Shown one piece after another: positions 62,118 through 64,000 of a stretch of DNA of 64,000 nt; the stretch's first letter is position 1, and the number at the start of each line of letters is the position of its first letter. Position numbers and translations under genes: made by a program. A model generated the notes under the pieces. That model did no database searches and was not told the DNA's origin. It saw only the letters and a program-made list of their open reading frames with translations. Source of the stretch: Bradyrhizobium sp. cir1 (GTDB lineage Bacteria > Pseudomonadota > Alphaproteobacteria > Rhizobiales > Xanthobacteraceae); the NCBI RefSeq assembly GCF_014198245.1, contig NZ_JACIHE010000006.1:248001-312000 (forward strand), given 5' to 3'.

Positions 62118-64000
62118 TCCGGTCGCTCCTCGAATACGCCGTGGCGAGGCTTGCCGTCATTACCCTTGCGCAGCATGGCGAAGAGATAAGGCACGATCAG
62201 CAGGGTGGTCGGGGTTGCGAACAGCAGGCCGCCGATGACCGCCCGCGCCAGCGCCGCATTCTGCTCCTCGCCGGGCCCACCGATCGCCATCGGGACCATG
62301 CCCACGATCATCGCCGCCGCGGTCATCAGCACCGGCCTGATCCTCGTCCGGCCCGCGCTCAGCGCCGCCTGGAATGCCGAGTGTCCCTTCAATTGCTCGT
62401 CGCGCGCGAAGGTCACGAGCAGGATGGAATTTGCGGAGGCAACGCCGATCGCCATGATGGCCCCCATCAGCGATGGCACGTTCAGCGTCGTCCCGGTGAT
62501 GAACAGCATCGTCACGATGCCGCAGAATGTCGCCGGCAGCGCCAGGATGACGACGAAGGGATCGCCAAAGTTCTGGTAGTTCACGACCATCAGCAGGTAG
62601 ACGAGGATGGCCGCGAACAGCAGTCCAAGCCCGAGATCGCGGAACGACTGATGCATGCTCTGGATCTGTCCGAGAACCTGAATCGAATTGCCCGGCTGGA
62701 GCTGCTTCTGCAGCTTGGACGTCACCTTCTCGATGTCGGCCGCGACGCTGCCGAGATCACGGCCCTGCACGCTCGCATAGACGTCGTACACCGGTTGCAC
62801 ATTGGCCTGGTTCGAATTGGTCGGAACGGTGTCCCGCTTGAAGGTCGCGACATTGCTGAGCAGGCCGGGCACCGTCTGCCCGCTTGCCGCGAGCGAGGCC
62901 GACACCGGCGTGTTGCCCAGGGCATTCAGCGAGTTGGCCCTGTATTCGGGCGTCTGCACAGCGAGGTAATAGGGAATGCCTGACGTCGGATCAGTCCAGA
63001 AATTCGGCGAGACCTGCGCGGACGATGAGAGGCTGACATTGATGTTGGTCGCCACCGTGCTGGCATTGAGGCCCAGCTGCGCGGCACGCGTGCGATCGAT
63101 GTCGGCATAGAATGCGGGAGCATCGACCTCCTGCTGCAGATGCGCATCGACCACACCGGGGATCGCCGCGAGACTCTTCTGCAGCTCCTTGGCGACGGCG
63201 AGATTGTTGTTGCCGTAACCGACCGTGCGGACATCGATCTGCGCCGGAAGACCGAAGTTCAGGATCTGCGTGACGATATCGGCCGCCTGGAAATAGAAGG
63301 TGTCCTCCGGGAATGCCGTCGGCAGCACCTGCCGCAGCTTCCTGATGTAATCCGCGGTTGGCTTATGCCCTTCCTTCAACGACACGAGGATGGTGCCGTC
63401 GTTCACGCCGATCGTCGAGCCGTCCGTGAAAGCGAGGTTATAGGGACGCGCCGGCAGGCCGATATTGTCGACGATCAACGCCCGGTCGCGCTCTGGAATG
63501 ACGTCGCGGATCTTGTCCTCGACCGCCTGGAAAATCGCCTCCGTACGCTCGATCCGCGTGCCAGCGGGGGCGCGAACATGGAGCTGAATCTGGCCGCCGT
63601 CGATCAGGGGATAGAAGTCCCGTCCGACATAGGCGAACATGGTGGCTCCGAGCGCCAGCACCAGCGCGGCGACGACGGGTATGATCGCGCGATGCCGCAG
63701 CAATTTCAGCAGTAGATCCGAATAGCCATCACGCAGGCGCTCGAAGGCGCGCTCGAAGGTCGCGGAGGCGCGCGCGAAGATGTTTGTCGGACGCTCACCC
63801 TCGCCATGACGCCGCTCGCCCTTCAGCAGCAGGCCGATGGTGATTGGCGTCAGCGTCCGCGACAGCCCGTATGACGCCAGCATCGCGAACACCACGGCGA
63901 GGCCGAGCGGCGTGAACAAATATTTGGCCGGGCCCTCGAGGAACACGACCGAGGTGAACACGCAACTGATCGCGAGTGTCGAGACCAGCGTCGGCACCGC
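62114..64000 (-). CDS. RND efflux permease (5' end outside window)
   Basis: The frame continues past base 64000, so only the C-terminal ~628 residues are visible. They show membrane helices and the second periplasmic half (VGRDFYPLIDGGQIQ; later ATNINVSLSS), ending with the helices around GVASANSILLVTFARDEQ. The family is HAE-type RND, with a partner adaptor downstream by an ATGA overlap. Substrate cannot be inferred. Confidence 0.9.
   Translation of the reverse strand, partial: AVPTLVSTLAISCVFTSVVFLEGPAKYLFTPLGLAVVFAMLASYGLSRTLTPITIGLLLKGERRHGEGERPTNIFARASATFERAFERLRDGYSDLLLKLLRHRAIIPVVAALVLALGATMFAYVGRDFYPLIDGGQIQLHVRAPAGTRIERTEAIFQAVEDKIRDVIPERDRALIVDNIGLPARPYNLAFTDGSTIGVNDGTILVSLKEGHKPTADYIRKLRQVLPTAFPEDTFYFQAADIVTQILNFGLPAQIDVRTVGYGNNNLAVAKELQKSLAAIPGVVDAHLQQEVDAPAFYADIDRTRAAQLGLNASTVATNINVSLSSSAQVSPNFWTDPTSGIPYYLAVQTPEYRANSLNALGNTPVSASLAASGQTVPGLLSNVATFKRDTVPTNSNQANVQPVYDVYASVQGRDLGSVAADIEKVTSKLQKQLQPGNSIQVLGQIQSMHQSFRDLGLGLLFAAILVYLLMVVNYQNFGDPFVVILALPATFCGIVTMLFITGTTLNVPSLMGAIMAIGVASANSILLVTFARDEQLKGHSAFQAALSAGRTRIRPVLMTAAAMIVGMVPMAIGGPGEEQNAALARAVIGGLLFATPTTLLIVPYLFAMLRKGNDGKPRHGVFEERPE

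Noticed and set aside
1-64000. CRISPR array, tRNA, rRNA, prophage or insertion sequence
   Set aside because: No regularly spaced direct repeats, cloverleaf, transposase or integrase was seen by eye; a dedicated scan could still find small ones.

Overview
The window is high-GC, gene-dense alphaproteobacterial chromosome, most like Bradyrhizobium or a close relative. This rests on the FixJ-type regulators, the many PAS/HisKA kinases with NQPLAAI H-boxes, a malonate decarboxylase operon, the oxalate and formate genes, and an intergenic two-palindrome mosaic repeat at 60012-60108 of the kind scattered through Rhizobiales genomes. No tRNA, rRNA, insertion sequence, phage gene or CRISPR array was seen. 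Both ends cut through genes: an ATP-grasp ligase at the left and an RND permease at the right.

Region 1 (1-8.1 kb) is a surface-glycan cluster: ATP-grasp ligase, APH-like small-molecule kinase, NodB-type deacetylase, GT4 glycosyltransferase, a nucleotidyltransferase-like/P-loop kinase fusion and a Wzz-like protein, with galE convergent. Several of these genes overlap by a few bases. Region 2 (8.3-17.9 kb) is a signalling and efflux block. It has an AraC regulator coupled to a 68-aa ORF, a PAS histidine kinase preceded by a 46-aa ORF, a FixJ-like regulator, a lone receiver, a FUSC/DUF1656/HlyD aromatic-acid type exporter, and a second AraC paralogue ending in a clear terminator.

Region 3 (17.9-25.8 kb, minus strand) is a complete malonate decarboxylase operon in the order mdcA-C-D-E-G-B-(AEC carrier)-H, with a periplasmic alpha/beta hydrolase upstream. 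Region 4 (26-33.4 kb) holds two small exported proteins, an RND adaptor and permease, a FlK-like hotdog thioesterase overlapping the permease, and an orphan PAS kinase.

Region 5 (33.4-47.2 kb) is a redox and organic-acid block. A formate-dehydrogenase-like molybdoenzyme diverges from a Tat-exported oxalate decarboxylase around a shared palindrome. Then come fumC-cupin-mqo-cydA-cydB, which together could form a short malate-to-oxygen respiratory chain. Upstream on the same strand lie DUF1275, fdhD, an HdeD-like protein, and a catalase-like peroxidase coupled to cytochrome b561. Oxalate decarboxylation, formate oxidation, HdeD and cytochrome bd fit acid or oxidative stress adaptation; this is inference.

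Region 6 (47.5-64 kb) has an SDR, a third AraC regulator, and three paralogous giant regulators (OmpR-type winged helix, STAND-like ATPase, TPR-like C-terminus). One of the three has a damaged 5' region. Three tiny secreted proteins sit between the second and third regulators. The window ends with a second RND system that also has an exported Pro/Ser/Gly-rich protein beside it.
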